From Brevibacillus porteri (GTDB lineage Bacteria; Bacillota; Bacilli; Brevibacillales; Brevibacillaceae): a stretch of 64,000 nucleotides of DNA. Under the pieces are notes generated by a model, which was not told the origin of the DNA, made no database searches, and saw only the letters and a program-made list of their open reading frames with translations. Below, piece after piece: positions 16,939 to 26,329 of this stretch (the first letter of the stretch is position 1; every line of letters starts with the position of its first letter). The position numbers and the translations under genes were made by a program. The stretch covers positions 62,001-126,000 of the forward strand of contig NZ_PXZO01000001.1 in NCBI RefSeq assembly GCF_003013475.1, read 5' to 3'.

Positions 16939-19587
16939 TTGAGTCATTTTGTGTTGATTGATGGAAACAGTGTTGCGAACCGGGCGTTTTATGCGCTCCC
17001 TTTATTGTCCACATCGGCAGGACTGCATACGAACGCAGTGCTGGGCTTTACGACTATGCTGTTAAAAGTGTTGGAGGAAATGAAGCCAACGCATATCATG
17101 GTTGCTTTTGACGCGGGAAAAGTCGTGTTTCGCCATAGCGAGTATGCTGAGTACAAAGGGGGACGCAGTAAAACTCCGCCGGAGCTGTCTGAACAGTTTC
17201 CATTGATTCGGGAGCTGTTGGATGCCTTCTCAATCAAGCGCTTCGAACTGGAAGGCTACGAGGCGGATGACATTATCGGTACGTTGACGAAGCAGGCAGA
17301 TGGGCAAGCTTGGAAAACGACTGTCATTACCGGAGACAAAGATATGCTGCAGCTCGTGTCTGAGCATGTATCCGTCGCTTTGACGCGCAAGGGAGTCAGT
17401 GAAATCGAGCTGTACACTCCGCAAGAAATTCACGAAAAGTACGGCCTTAAGCCGCTGCAAATAATTGATCTGAAAGGCTTGATGGGCGATTCATCCGACA
17501 ACATTCCAGGTGTCCCTGGTGTCGGGGAGAAAACAGCGCTGAAGCTGCTGCACGAATACGGCTCTGTCGAGCAAGTACTGGAAAACATAGATAAAGTCTC
17601 GGGGAAAAAGCTGCAAGAGAACCTGCGTGAGAATGTAGACAAGGCGAACATGAGTAAAGCCTTGGCAACCATTTTGCGTGAAGCGCCTGTGGAGCTGGAT
17701 GTGCAAGAGACTGGCTATGAAGGTTATGATGGTGTACCGCTAAGCGAGTTCTTTAAAAAGATGGAGTTCAAATCGCTGCTGTCCAAGATCAAAGTGGCAC
17801 AGCCAGCAGATGGAAGCGGACAAGCAGACGCCAAGCCGTTTTCGTTTGAGATGATTTCAGAGGAAAACAAAGCGGCGTACGAGTCCAAGCTGACGTCACC
17901 AATGGCTCTTTACATCGAAATGGACGGAGAAAACTATCATCATGCGCCATTCCTCGGAATTGGACTTGCTGCGGAAGATACGGTGATGTTCGTTCCGTGG
18001 GACGTAGCTAAGGAATGGAAGGCACTCTGTGAGTGGCTGGCTGATTCCGCGAAGGAGAAGTGGGTATTTGACGGCAAGCGAGACACGGTTGGACTCGCCT
18101 GGCATGATTTGGCGATAAAAGGCATCAGCTTTGATGTGTACCTCGCCTCTTACCTCCTGAATGCGACTGAGAGCAACCCGACATTGGATAGCATAGCGGC
18201 ACAATACGCACAAACACGGGTATTGTCAGATGAAGAGGTGTACGGCAAGGGTGCCAAACGTCTTGTTCCTGAAATGGACGTGCTGAGCGAGCATGTAGCG
18301 CATAAAGCGGCCGCAATCTGGCAGAGTGTGCCTGTATTGCGCGAGCAGCTGGCGGAGAACGAAATGGAAAAGCTGCTCGGTGAATTGGAAGCTCCGCTGA
18401 GTATGGTACTGGCTCTCATGGAAAAGCAAGGCATAAAGGTAAACAGTGAACGCCTTGTGCAAATGGGGGAAGACTTGGACAAAAAGCTCGCGGGTCTGAC
18501 AGATCAGATTTACGAGCTGGCGGGTGGGGCATTCAACATCAACTCGCCGAAGCAATTGGGTGAAATTTTGTTTGATCGCTTATCTCTGCCTGTATTGAAA
18601 AAGACCAAAACAGGTCCTTCTACCAGTGCAGATGTATTGGAGAAGCTGGCTCCTTATCATCCGATCATCGATGCGATCCTGACCTTCCGTCAGCTCGGCA
18701 AGCTCCGCTCTACGTATATTGAGGGCTTGACCAAGGAAATCCATACGAAGACGAGCAAGGTGCATACACTTTACAACCAAGCGACTACAGCTACAGGGCG
18801 CCTGTCCAGTACGGATCCGAATCTGCAAAATATCCCGATCCGCATGGAAGAAGGACGCAAGATTCGCGAGGCGTTTATCCCGTCGGAGGATGGCTGGTAC
18901 ATGCTGGCGGCTGACTATTCCCAGATTGAGCTGCGGATTTTGGCCCACATTTCGCAAGACGAAAACTTGATTGACGCCTTCCAAAAGGGAATGGACATTC
19001 ATACCCGCACTGCCATGGACGTATTTGGTGTGAGTGAGGAAGAAGTGACCTCGCTGATGCGTCGTCAGGCCAAAGCGGTCAACTTTGGGATCGTATACGG
19101 CATCAGCGACTACGGTCTGTCGCAAAACCTCAATATTACCCGCAAAGAAGCTGGGGACTTTATTGAGCGCTACTTCGCTGTCTTCTCCGGTGTGAAGCGC
19201 TGGATGGACGAGATTGTCCAACAGGCGAAGGTAGATGGCTATGTGACGACCTTGTTGAACCGCCGCCGCTACCTGCCTGATATTCGCAGCAGCAACTTTA
19301 ACCTGCGTTCGTTTGCCGAGCGTACTGCGATGAATACGCCGATCCAGGGTACTGCTGCCGATGTGATCAAGCTGGCGATGATTCGCATGCAGGAGGCAAT
19401 CGAGGAGAAAGGTCTCGCTAGCCGCATGCTTTTGCAGGTGCACGATGAACTTGTATTTGAAGTCCCAGAAAATGAGCTTGAGGTCATGCGCAAGCTGGTG
19501 CCAGAAGTGATGGAGAGTGCACTGTCACTCAATGTGCCACTCAAGGTGGACGTCAGTGATGGACGTACTTGGTACGATGCGAAGTAG
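16939..19587 (+). CDS. polA: DNA polymerase I
   Basis: This 882-residue enzyme has an N-terminal 5'-nuclease domain (about 1-290; FDAGKVVFRHSEYAEYKGGR, GYEADDIIGTL, GDSSDNIPGVPGVGEKTA), a middle 3'-5' exonuclease-like domain (about 300-470) and a C-terminal polymerase domain. Polymerase motifs A (DYSQIELRILAHIS), B (RRQAKAVNFGIVYGIS) and C (VHDELVFEVPE) are intact. The exonuclease domain begins ALYIEMDGENYHHAP, where the acidic DxE of proofreading enzymes is absent, as in other Bacillus-type Pol I. The start is TTG after GAGAGGGG. It fills gaps in replication and excision repair, in line with mutM next to it. Confidence 0.96.
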   Translation: MSHFVLIDGNSVANRAFYALPLLSTSAGLHTNAVLGFTTMLLKVLEEMKPTHIMVAFDAGKVVFRHSEYAEYKGGRSKTPPELSEQFPLIRELLDAFSIKRFELEGYEADDIIGTLTKQADGQAWKTTVITGDKDMLQLVSEHVSVALTRKGVSEIELYTPQEIHEKYGLKPLQIIDLKGLMGDSSDNIPGVPGVGEKTALKLLHEYGSVEQVLENIDKVSGKKLQENLRENVDKANMSKALATILREAPVELDVQETGYEGYDGVPLSEFFKKMEFKSLLSKIKVAQPADGSGQADAKPFSFEMISEENKAAYESKLTSPMALYIEMDGENYHHAPFLGIGLAAEDTVMFVPWDVAKEWKALCEWLADSAKEKWVFDGKRDTVGLAWHDLAIKGISFDVYLASYLLNATESNPTLDSIAAQYAQTRVLSDEEVYGKGAKRLVPEMDVLSEHVAHKAAAIWQSVPVLREQLAENEMEKLLGELEAPLSMVLALMEKQGIKVNSERLVQMGEDLDKKLAGLTDQIYELAGGAFNINSPKQLGEILFDRLSLPVLKKTKTGPSTSADVLEKLAPYHPIIDAILTFRQLGKLRSTYIEGLTKEIHTKTSKVHTLYNQATTATGRLSSTDPNLQNIPIRMEEGRKIREAFIPSEDGWYMLAADYSQIELRILAHISQDENLIDAFQKGMDIHTRTAMDVFGVSEEEVTSLMRRQAKAVNFGIVYGISDYGLSQNLNITRKEAGDFIERYFAVFSGVKRWMDEIVQQAKVDGYVTTLLNRRRYLPDIRSSNFNLRSFAERTAMNTPIQGTAADVIKLAMIRMQEAIEEKGLASRMLLQVHDELVFEVPENELEVMRKLVPEVMESALSLNVPLKVDVSDGRTWYDAK

Positions 19588-19636
19588 GCATGCCTAGACA
19601 ATAAAACATGGATAGACAGCGAGAGGAGGAGGGCAT

Positions 19637-20467
19637 ATGCCAGAATTGCCGGAGGTAGAAACCGTCGTACGGACTCTGCGAGGCTTGGTCATGGGAAAAA
19701 CGATTGAGAGAGTAAGTGTTCATTTGGCGCGTATTGTGCGTCAGCCAGATGATGTGGAAGCTTTCAAATCTCTCTTGGTGGGACAAACCATCCAGGATAT
19801 CCAACGGCGGGCAAAATTCATTCAGTTTTTCTTAAACGAGGATGTGCTTGTGTCCCATCTGCGAATGGAAGGGCGCTATGGCGTGTATCAAGCGGATGAT
19901 CCCGTTGAGAAGCATACCCATGTCGTCTTCCATTTTACGGACGGAACGGAGCTGCGTTATCGGGATGTTCGCCAGTTCGGGACGATGGATCTATTCCCTA
20001 AGGGGAAGGAAACAACCGTCGGACCTTTGGCAAAACTGGGAGTAGAACCGCTAGATAAGAGTTTTACTCCTGAAGTTTTGGGGAAATTGGTAAAAGGACG
20101 GTCAACAAAAATTAAGCCACTTCTCCTAAACCAGGAATGTATTGTAGGGCTGGGGAATATCTATGTGGACGAGTCACTCTTTAAAGCAGGCATTCATCCG
20201 GAGAAACCAGCAGGAATGCTGACAGATAAAGAAGTTATCCGACTGCACGAAAGCATCGTCTCTACCTTGCAAGAAGCGGTAGAACAAGGTGGTAGCTCCA
20301 TCAAGTCGTATGTGAACGGACAGGGCGAGATGGGAATGTTCCAACAGTCTCTATTAGTTTATGGACGAAAAGATGAGGCATGTACGAAGTGCGGGGCCGA
20401 AATCATTCGGTTTGTAGTCGGCGGCAGAGGGACGCATATTTGCCCGGACTGCCAAAAGAACCAGTAA
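19637..20467 (+). CDS. mutM: Formamidopyrimidine-DNA glycosylase
   Basis: This 276-residue base-excision enzyme removes 8-oxoguanine and formamidopyrimidines. The N-terminal catalytic proline and glutamate are in MPELPEVETV and the catalytic lysine is in RRAKFIQFFL. The H2TH region contains GLGNIYVDESLFKAGIHPE. The zinc finger at the end has CTKCGAEI ... CPDCQK with the arginine of VVGGRGTHICP. GGAGGAGGG precedes the ATG. It lies between polA and coaE, as in B. subtilis. Confidence 0.96.
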   Translation: MPELPEVETVVRTLRGLVMGKTIERVSVHLARIVRQPDDVEAFKSLLVGQTIQDIQRRAKFIQFFLNEDVLVSHLRMEGRYGVYQADDPVEKHTHVVFHFTDGTELRYRDVRQFGTMDLFPKGKETTVGPLAKLGVEPLDKSFTPEVLGKLVKGRSTKIKPLLLNQECIVGLGNIYVDESLFKAGIHPEKPAGMLTDKEVIRLHESIVSTLQEAVEQGGSSIKSYVNGQGEMGMFQQSLLVYGRKDEACTKCGAEIIRFVVGGRGTHICPDCQKNQ

Positions 20468-20525
20468 CCTCGAGAAGTTTTTCACAAAGCAGTTATAACA
20501 GTTCGACCAAGGGAGGAGGATGGGC

Positions 20526-21128
20526 ATGATACTAGGGTTAACAGGCGGAATTGCCACTGGGAAAAGCACGGTGACAGGTATGCTTCGAGAGCGCGGAATT
20601 CCTGTCATTGACGCTGACCAAATCGCCAGAGAGGTCGTAGAACCAGGTAAAGTAGCCCATGAAGCGATCGTGCGCCATTTTGGAAGAGAGATCCTATTGG
20701 AAGATGGTCAAATTGATCGGAAAAAACTAGGTGAGATCGTGTTTTCGGACGAGTCCGAGCGTCAAAAGCTGAACGCCATCGTCCATCCCGAGGTACGCCG
20801 CGTTATGCGGGAAGAGGCCGAAGCAGCGGAAGCGAATGGAGCCGAGATCGTCTTTATGGACATTCCTCTGCTGTATGAGAGCAAGCTTACGCATATGGTA
20901 GAAAAAATCGTGGTCGTCTATGCGCCCTACGAGATGCAATTGGCGAGAATGCTGGAGCGCGACGAATTGGAAGAAGAACAAGCACGAAAAAGACTGCGGG
21001 CGCAGTTTCCCATTGATCAGAAGAAGCAAGGCGCAGACTTTTTGATCGATAATTCTGGTTCGCGTGAAGAAACCGAGCGTCAAGTGGAGGCTGTATTGGC
21101 CGCGATTCGATCGGAGCGTCAATCATGA
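20526..21128 (+). CDS. coaE: Dephospho-CoA kinase
   Basis: This 200-residue kinase performs the last step of coenzyme A synthesis. The P-loop is GLTGGIATGKSTV, the substrate site includes PVIDADQIAREV and the lid contains RARKRLRAQFP-like sequence (ARKRLRAQFPIDQKK). ATG 20526 (MILGLTGG) is preferred over 20520, because GGGAGGAGG abuts 20520 and is properly spaced only for 20526. The stop overlaps the next start as ATGA. Confidence 0.95.
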   Translation: MILGLTGGIATGKSTVTGMLRERGIPVIDADQIAREVVEPGKVAHEAIVRHFGREILLEDGQIDRKKLGEIVFSDESERQKLNAIVHPEVRRVMREEAEAAEANGAEIVFMDIPLLYESKLTHMVEKIVVVYAPYEMQLARMLERDELEEEQARKRLRAQFPIDQKKQGADFLIDNSGSREETERQVEAVLAAIRSERQS

Positions 21129-21688
21129 GTTTTGGCAAACGTGCAGCATTGATCTTGCTCGTTTTGGCGAGTGTATTTCTGCTGCTAAACACGCCATTGG
21201 TGTGGAAATGGATGTACCCGATCAAATATGAGCAACAGATTGTGACGGCTGCACTGAAATATGAGGTGGACCCTCATTTGGTATTGGCCGTCATTCGTTC
21301 CGAGAGTGGGTTTGCGACAGATCGCGTTTCGAAAAAAGGTGCCGTCGGGCTCATGCAAATCATGCCGGAAACAGCGCAGTGGATCGTCAAGGAGGCGGGC
21401 TTCCGTCCAAAGGACAGTCAATACTTGTACGACACTGTCATGAACATCGAGATTGGGACATGGTATCTCGATTTTTTGCTGTCCCGCTATGATGGGGATA
21501 TTGTCAAAGTCATTGCAGCCTACAACGCTGGTCCGGGGAAAGTAAACGGATGGCTCGCGAGTGAGCAATGGAACGGAACTCGAGAGACGATTGAGGACAT
21601 TCCATATGGGGAGACTCGTCAATATGTCCAGCGAGTGCTCTATTATCATGATCGTTACAAAAATATATACGACTTTCAATTACGTTAA
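21125..21688 (+). CDS. Membrane-anchored lytic transglycosylase (SLT family)
   Basis: This 187-residue protein has an N-terminal membrane anchor (ALILLVLASVFLLLNTPLVW) and an SLT domain with the catalytic glutamate in AVIRSESGF. It also has GAVGLMQIMPETAQW, VIAAYNAGPGKVNGWL and IPYGETRQYVQRVLYY. It cleaves the glycan strand of peptidoglycan. The start overlaps the coaE stop by 4 bases, so the two are translationally coupled. Confidence 0.93.
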   Translation: MSFGKRAALILLVLASVFLLLNTPLVWKWMYPIKYEQQIVTAALKYEVDPHLVLAVIRSESGFATDRVSKKGAVGLMQIMPETAQWIVKEAGFRPKDSQYLYDTVMNIEIGTWYLDFLLSRYDGDIVKVIAAYNAGPGKVNGWLASEQWNGTRETIEDIPYGETRQYVQRVLYYHDRYKNIYDFQLR

Positions 21689-21696
21689 AAGTCATG

Positions 21697-21735
21697 AAAA
21701 GCCGCTTCTCTTATGGATAAGAGAGCGGCTTTTTC
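21697..21735 (+). terminator. Terminator after the transglycosylase gene
   Basis: AAAAGCCGCTTCTCTTAT pairs with ATAAGAGAGCGGCTTTTT, closing the polA-mutM-coaE-slt run before gapB. Confidence 0.9.
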
Positions 21736-21789
21736 CTCTTTTTTTGGGTAGGGTAAATCGTCCAAATATTTATTTTTCAGTAAAACACA

Positions 21790-21817
21790 TTGATAATTGT
21801 GTCATACTTATTATAAT
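21790..21817 (+). promoter_or_regulatory. gapB promoter with a candidate CcpN box
   Basis: The -35 TTGATA (21790-21795) and -10 TATAAT (21812-21817) are 16 bases apart. Between them TGTGTCATACT (21798-21808) fits the CcpN operator consensus as I recall it (TRTGHYATAYW). In B. subtilis CcpN represses gapB when sugars are present. A second box was not identified. Confidence 0.6.
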
Positions 21818-21863
21818 AAAAGTATCAGATAAGCGTAACTCAATTCGGAAGGGGTTTCTATAT

Positions 21864-22910
21864 ATGACAATTAAAATCGGTATTAATGGTTTCGGACGTA
21901 TTGGCCGCATGGTATTCCGCCGCGCTATCCAGGACCCCAACATTGAAATCGTTGCAATCAACGCCAGCTATCCAGCGGAGACGCTTGCACATTTGTTGAA
22001 ATATGACACGATCCACGGACGCCTGCAAAATAAAGTGGAAGTCCAAGACAACAAGATTATCGTAGATGGAAAAGCAACAGTTGTCCTGTCTGACCGTGAT
22101 CCGCTGAAGCTGCCTTGGGGTGACCTCGGAGTAGAGATCGTCGTAGAAGCTACAGGCAAGTTCAACAATCGCGAAGGCGCTGGCAAGCATCTGCAAAGCG
22201 GTGCGAAAAAAGTTGTGATTACAGCACCAGCGAAAGAAGAAGACGTTACGATCGTGATGGGTGTAAACGAAGGTATCTACGACCACGCCAATCACCACAT
22301 TATCTCCAATGCGTCTTGCACGACCAACTGTCTCGCACCTGTGGCAAAAGTGCTCAACGATGCATTCGGTATCGAACAAGGTCTCATGACTACCATTCAC
22401 TCGTTTACAAACGATCAGGTGAATCTCGACAATCCGCATAAAGACCTGCGTCGTGCACGTGCAGCTAGCGAGTCCATCATTCCAACGACTACCGGAGCTG
22501 CTCGTGCAGTAGGTAAGGTTCTGCCAGAATTGAATGGCAAGCTGAATGGATTTTCACTTCGCGTACCTACTCCAAACGTTTCCGTAGTGGATTTGGTAAT
22601 CAATACGAAGAAGCCTGTTACATTGGACGAAGTAAACCGTGTCCTGCGTGAAGCGAGCGAAGGCAGCATGAAAGGCTACCTCGAGTTCTGCGACGAGCCG
22701 CTCGTATCCAGCGATTTCAATGGTAACGATCACTCCTCGATCATCGACGGTCTGTCTACGATGGTAATGGGAGACAATCAGGTGAAAGTGATTGCTTGGT
22801 ACGATAACGAGTGGGGCTACTCCTGCCGTGTCGTAGATCTGGTTCGCCACGTTTCCGAGCAGAACAATCAAGCTGCAACAAAAGAAGCAGCTGCTGTGGG
22901 TGTAAAATAA
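21864..22910 (+). CDS. gapB: Glyceraldehyde-3-phosphate dehydrogenase, gluconeogenic type
   Basis: This 348-residue enzyme has the Rossmann start INGFGRIGRMVFRRA, the catalytic cysteine in SNASCTTNCLAP and the closing block VKVIAWYDNEWGYSCRVVDL. It reads closest to the GapB (NADP-preferring, gluconeogenic) type: INASYPAETLAHLLKYDT and the location between coaE and nrdR-dnaB both match B. subtilis gapB. The ATG at 21864 follows GGAAGGGG; open sequence continues upstream in frame but runs through the terminator and promoter. Regulation by CcpN is likely from the promoter. Confidence 0.93.
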   Translation: MTIKIGINGFGRIGRMVFRRAIQDPNIEIVAINASYPAETLAHLLKYDTIHGRLQNKVEVQDNKIIVDGKATVVLSDRDPLKLPWGDLGVEIVVEATGKFNNREGAGKHLQSGAKKVVITAPAKEEDVTIVMGVNEGIYDHANHHIISNASCTTNCLAPVAKVLNDAFGIEQGLMTTIHSFTNDQVNLDNPHKDLRRARAASESIIPTTTGAARAVGKVLPELNGKLNGFSLRVPTPNVSVVDLVINTKKPVTLDEVNRVLREASEGSMKGYLEFCDEPLVSSDFNGNDHSSIIDGLSTMVMGDNQVKVIAWYDNEWGYSCRVVDLVRHVSEQNNQAATKEAAAVGVK

Positions 22911-22920
22911 GTAGCATAAC

Positions 22921-22957
22921 CAAAACCCCTTTGCCGATTTTCGAGCAAAGGGGTTTT
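22921..22957. terminator. Bidirectional terminator between gapB and the HD-GYP gene
   Basis: AAAACCCCTTTGC and GCAAAGGGGTTTTT form the stem. It serves gapB on the plus strand and, with A-rich flanks, the convergent HD-GYP gene on the minus strand. Confidence 0.88.
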
Positions 22958-22971
22958 TCGTTGCTTCGTAT

Positions 22972-24105
22972 TTACGATGAGGTAGAAGTTTCATCTAATG
23001 AGTTCACGTTAAACAGATCATCATCTTCAAAGCTGACAATAAACAGTCGGATGTTCGCCTTGAGATCGAGGTCATAAGGGCTTGGGACGTCGTTTCCTCG
23101 GCCGTCTTTTAGTACACGTACAGTAGGGCGATGTGAATAATCCGGATCAACCCGACTCACTACCCCGACTTCTCCGGTATTCAAAACGACGCTGCTTCCA
23201 ATCGGGAAGATAGCAATGTGCTTGATAAAGGCATTGACTAGATGGTGTTCGAACAGCGTACCGCCAGCGCCTAGCAGGTACTCGACAGCATCCTGTGGCA
23301 TGTACCGCTTGCGCCATGGACGTGGGGAAGTCAATGAGTCATAAATATCACAGAGACCGACGATTTGCGCAAATTCGTGAATTTGCTTGCCAGATAATCC
23401 CTGTGGATAACCACTTCCATTTAGTCGTTCATGGTGTTGCAAGCAGACATGTGCTGACATAAGCGAGATATCATGCTGCTTTCGCAACAAATTAAAGCCA
23501 AGCATCGTGTGCTGTTTGGCGATTTCCTTCTCTTCGTCCGTCCAACGCTCTGTTTTTTGTAACAGCTCTTCAGGCAGGCTCACTTTGCCGATATCGTGCA
23601 GCATGGCGCCTACCCCTAGGTTTATGAGCTGTGTGCGATTGTAGCCCAGAGACATGCCTACAGCAGTCGCCAGCACGGCCACATTCACGGAGTGATGGTA
23701 TAAGGATGGCGAATGAGAAGAGATTGTCGTCAAATGTCCAACCATTTGCTTGTTTTGCATCAGGTCGTCCAATATTGAACTAAAGGCACGCTGAAAATGA
23801 AGGCCCATTTCTTTTAAGGAAATTTTCCGGGCCAGCTTGTTTGAGTTTGTAATTTGTTTGATCGTCTTCTCGATGGCTTCCACAGCTACTTGCCTGGTTT
23901 GTGGGCGAATCACTTCTTCTACAACGATGTCATTGGTACGGGGATCATCGATATACACCGAATCGACACCAGTTCGCTCTAATCCGGATATCAGTCGTTC
24001 CGTTAAGAGCATACCGGTTCCAAGCAGCACCTTTCCATCTTCTGTGAAGACCGTACGTCCCAATTTCATTCCAGGCTGTAGGTGCCTTAAAGATACTAAA
24101 CGCAT
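22972..24105 (-). CDS. HD-GYP domain phosphodiesterase-like protein
   Basis: This 377-residue protein has an N-terminal domain of ~130 residues and a C-terminal HD-GYP domain. Metal ligands appear in YHHSVNVAVLATA, GAMLHDIGKVSLP, VCLQHHERLNGSGYPQGL and the later GLCDIYDSLTS. Such domains hydrolyse cyclic di-GMP or related nucleotides. ATG 24105 is preferred because GGAGGGATAGTC lies directly upstream. It is read against its neighbours and occupies the slot held by speD in B. subtilis between gapB and nrdR. Confidence 0.9.
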   Translation of the reverse strand: MRLVSLRHLQPGMKLGRTVFTEDGKVLLGTGMLLTERLISGLERTGVDSVYIDDPRTNDIVVEEVIRPQTRQVAVEAIEKTIKQITNSNKLARKISLKEMGLHFQRAFSSILDDLMQNKQMVGHLTTISSHSPSLYHHSVNVAVLATAVGMSLGYNRTQLINLGVGAMLHDIGKVSLPEELLQKTERWTDEEKEIAKQHTMLGFNLLRKQHDISLMSAHVCLQHHERLNGSGYPQGLSGKQIHEFAQIVGLCDIYDSLTSPRPWRKRYMPQDAVEYLLGAGGTLFEHHLVNAFIKHIAIFPIGSSVVLNTGEVGVVSRVDPDYSHRPTVRVLKDGRGNDVPSPYDLDLKANIRLFIVSFEDDDLFNVNSLDETSTSS

Positions 24106-24242
24106 GACTATCCCTCCAACAGTACCATAATTGTACTCCATTCGACTTATGCTTTAAATAGGTACAAGGATTGACTTGACTTCTGACAGGAATATGAGGG
24201 ACACTGTAGACAAGTATTGTCAGTATTGGAGTTGATTCTGAT

Positions 24243-24722
24243 ATGCGTTGTCCATTTTGCGAATATAATGGGACTAGAGTCCTGGATTCACGTCCTTTCA
24301 ATCATAATAAATCCATTCGTCGTCGCCGTGAGTGCGAAGCCTGCGAGCGCCGTTTTACTACCTTTGAAATGGTAGAAGAATCACCTTTGTTAATTGTGAA
24401 AAAGGACGGAACACGCGAGGAATTCAGTCGTGACAAGATATTGCGCGGGTTGGTGCGCGCTTGCGAAAAACGCCCCGTACCGTTGGAAGTGCTTGAAAAT
24501 GTAGTGAACGACATTGAAAAAGAATTGCGCAGCTGCGGGCAAGCGGAGATCCCAAGCAATGACGTTGGGGAGAAGGTCATGGAGCGTTTATACCATGTCG
24601 ATGAGGTTGCCTATGTACGTTTCGCCTCTGTATATCGCCAATTCAAAGATATCAATGTATTTATGAAAGAGCTGGAGGAGCTATTGGCTCAAGCGCGAAA
24701 TAGCTCGTTTCCAAAAGAATAG
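24243..24722 (+). CDS. nrdR: Transcriptional repressor NrdR
   Basis: This 159-residue regulator has a zinc ribbon ([17 protein letters not shown] ... [12 protein letters not shown]) and an ATP-cone domain (about 49-140) with [19 protein letters not shown]. It represses ribonucleotide reductase genes according to the ATP/dATP balance. GGAGTTGAT lies ahead of the ATG. It is followed by dnaB and dnaI, the conserved Bacillales order. Confidence 0.95.
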   Translation: MRCPFCEYNGTRVLDSRPFNHNKSIRRRRECEACERRFTTFEMVEESPLLIVKKDGTREEFSRDKILRGLVRACEKRPVPLEVLENVVNDIEKELRSCGQAEIPSNDVGEKVMERLYHVDEVAYVRFASVYRQFKDINVFMKELEELLAQARNSSFPKE

Positions 24723-24830
24723 ATAGCTTTTTCTATCAGACTCGCAACTTCTCTCTCACGCTCTTGCGGCCGATCCGCCAGGGCTTCTTTGGCTTTCCAG
24801 CTGATTTTTCCGCGAATGAATGGGTAGTCG

Positions 24831-24839
24831 TGCTATAAT
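24831..24839 (+). promoter_or_regulatory. Extended -10 promoter of dnaB-dnaI
   Basis: TGCTATAAT is a perfect extended -10 element, 36 bases before the dnaB start. No good -35 lies 17 bases upstream, as is common for TGn promoters. Confidence 0.55.
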
Positions 24840-24874
24840 AAAAGAATCGAATTTTGTCAGGAAGGAAAGATCTG

Positions 24875-26314
24875 ATGCGTCGTTTAGTTTGGAACGAATT
24901 GTTGCCGAAGGATCGTTATCTGGTGCGGATGGCAAGACCGATTGGCTTTGCCGAAATGGGCTTTGTTACGCAGCTATACTTGCCGATCATCGGTGTCGAA
25001 TCGTACGCTCTCTACCAACTGCTCGTCCATGGCGTGCAGGAGGTGAGCGGAGCCTCCTCGGAGGGGACCCATCGCAGTTTGATGCTGACGACTTCGCTTT
25101 CTCTGGATCGGCTATTGGATGCGCGTGAACGTCTGGAGGCAATCGGGCTAGTCGAGGTGCGCCGCAGGGAAAATCAGCAGCGTGACTATTATTACGAGTA
25201 TTTGATCAAACCGCCGCTTAGTCCGGCAGAGTTTTTTGCAGACTATGTACTGTCGTTGATGTTGTTAAACAAAATCGAAAACGTTCGCTATTCGCAACTG
25301 CGCCAGCATTATGCGGATACGCTTGGCAGTCAGTTGGATCAAGAATACTCCATCGTGGAAAACGTCACCAAAGACTTTCATGATGTATTCCAGTCGTTGA
25401 AACCATCGGAGCTGGAAGTGAAAAAAGGATCGGAGCGGGATCAGTTTTTAACCGAGATGGACACTAGTTTCCCGCAAGCGCCGATGAAATCTGGCTACGA
25501 GGCGCAAGTCAACCATTCGTTGAGTGTATCGTCCTTGCGCCTGTACTTGCCCGATAATGCCGACTCGGTCAAAGTTTTGGAAGGCAAGAGCATGGAGCTG
25601 TTGTTCTCGTTGTGCCATTTCTATCAGCTGGACAGTTGGGGGATGGGGCAGGAGCTGCGTGATTGGACGCTGTACAAATCGGATCGGAGTTTGGACGGAG
25701 AAGTTTTGCGCAAGCGTTTGGTGCAACGCTACACGGAAGACAAGCTATACCGAACTGCGCCTGCAACTGACACGACAGAGGATGACTTTGGACCAGGGCG
25801 CTTGCCTGAGCCTGGTAGCGAAGCCTTTATCCGTGCTTGTCGCCAGTTATCTCCGGTGACCCTGTTGGAAAAGGTCGTTGGTGGCAGAATCAGCAAGGTG
25901 TTTTTGGAACGGGCTGAAACGCTTGTATTTGCGGATGCGATGCAGCCGGAAGTCGTCAATGCGCTGCTGCTCCATACGTTAGCCAGCATGCAAATGGAGC
26001 TGCCAAAAGCGTACATGGAGACGATTCGTGACAGCTGGAAAGCCAAGCGGATCGCGACAGTTGACGAGGCAGTCAAGCAGATCCTCGAGCGTGCGGATCA
26101 ACGGGCACAAACAGCTGAGAAGGCAAAAGCAGGCAAGAAGGAATCTGCTCCTGTCAGACGGAACGGTAGAGCTATCTTGCAGGACAAGCTGCCAGCATCT
26201 GTCGAGTGGCAGTTGTCTCAGGAGAAAACCACATCGGACGCTGAAAAGAAACAGTCCATTCAGGATTTTCCAGACTTGCAGAAAAGACTGGAAACCTTGC
26301 GAAAACGGAAATAA
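24875..26314 (+). CDS. dnaB: Replication initiation and membrane attachment protein DnaB
   Basis: This 479-residue Firmicute DnaB (not the helicase) works with DnaD and DnaI to load the replicative helicase at origins and stalled forks. The N-terminal half has the winged-helix-like region (LVWNELLPKDRYLVRMA, then DRLLDARERLEAIGLVEV). The C-terminal half contains the DnaB_2 region (about 300-410). The Lys/Gln-rich tail is typical of DnaB. ATG 24875 follows AGGAAGG; a TTG at 24854 has no such site. dnaI starts 15 bases downstream. Confidence 0.92.
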   Translation: MRRLVWNELLPKDRYLVRMARPIGFAEMGFVTQLYLPIIGVESYALYQLLVHGVQEVSGASSEGTHRSLMLTTSLSLDRLLDARERLEAIGLVEVRRRENQQRDYYYEYLIKPPLSPAEFFADYVLSLMLLNKIENVRYSQLRQHYADTLGSQLDQEYSIVENVTKDFHDVFQSLKPSELEVKKGSERDQFLTEMDTSFPQAPMKSGYEAQVNHSLSVSSLRLYLPDNADSVKVLEGKSMELLFSLCHFYQLDSWGMGQELRDWTLYKSDRSLDGEVLRKRLVQRYTEDKLYRTAPATDTTEDDFGPGRLPEPGSEAFIRACRQLSPVTLLEKVVGGRISKVFLERAETLVFADAMQPEVVNALLLHTLASMQMELPKAYMETIRDSWKAKRIATVDEAVKQILERADQRAQTAEKAKAGKKESAPVRRNGRAILQDKLPASVEWQLSQEKTTSDAEKKQSIQDFPDLQKRLETLRKRK

Positions 26315-26329
26315 GGAGTGTGAGGGAAC

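Noticed and set aside
18580-19443. 287-residue open frame opposite polA
   Set aside because: Antisense to conserved polymerase motifs; no ribosome site and no recognisable domain.
24723-24840. Minus-strand frame between nrdR and dnaB reading HDYPFIRGKISWKAKEAL
   Set aside because: It looks protein-like but has a stop just before it, no start codon and coincides with the dnaB promoter; possibly a remnant, not supported as a gene.
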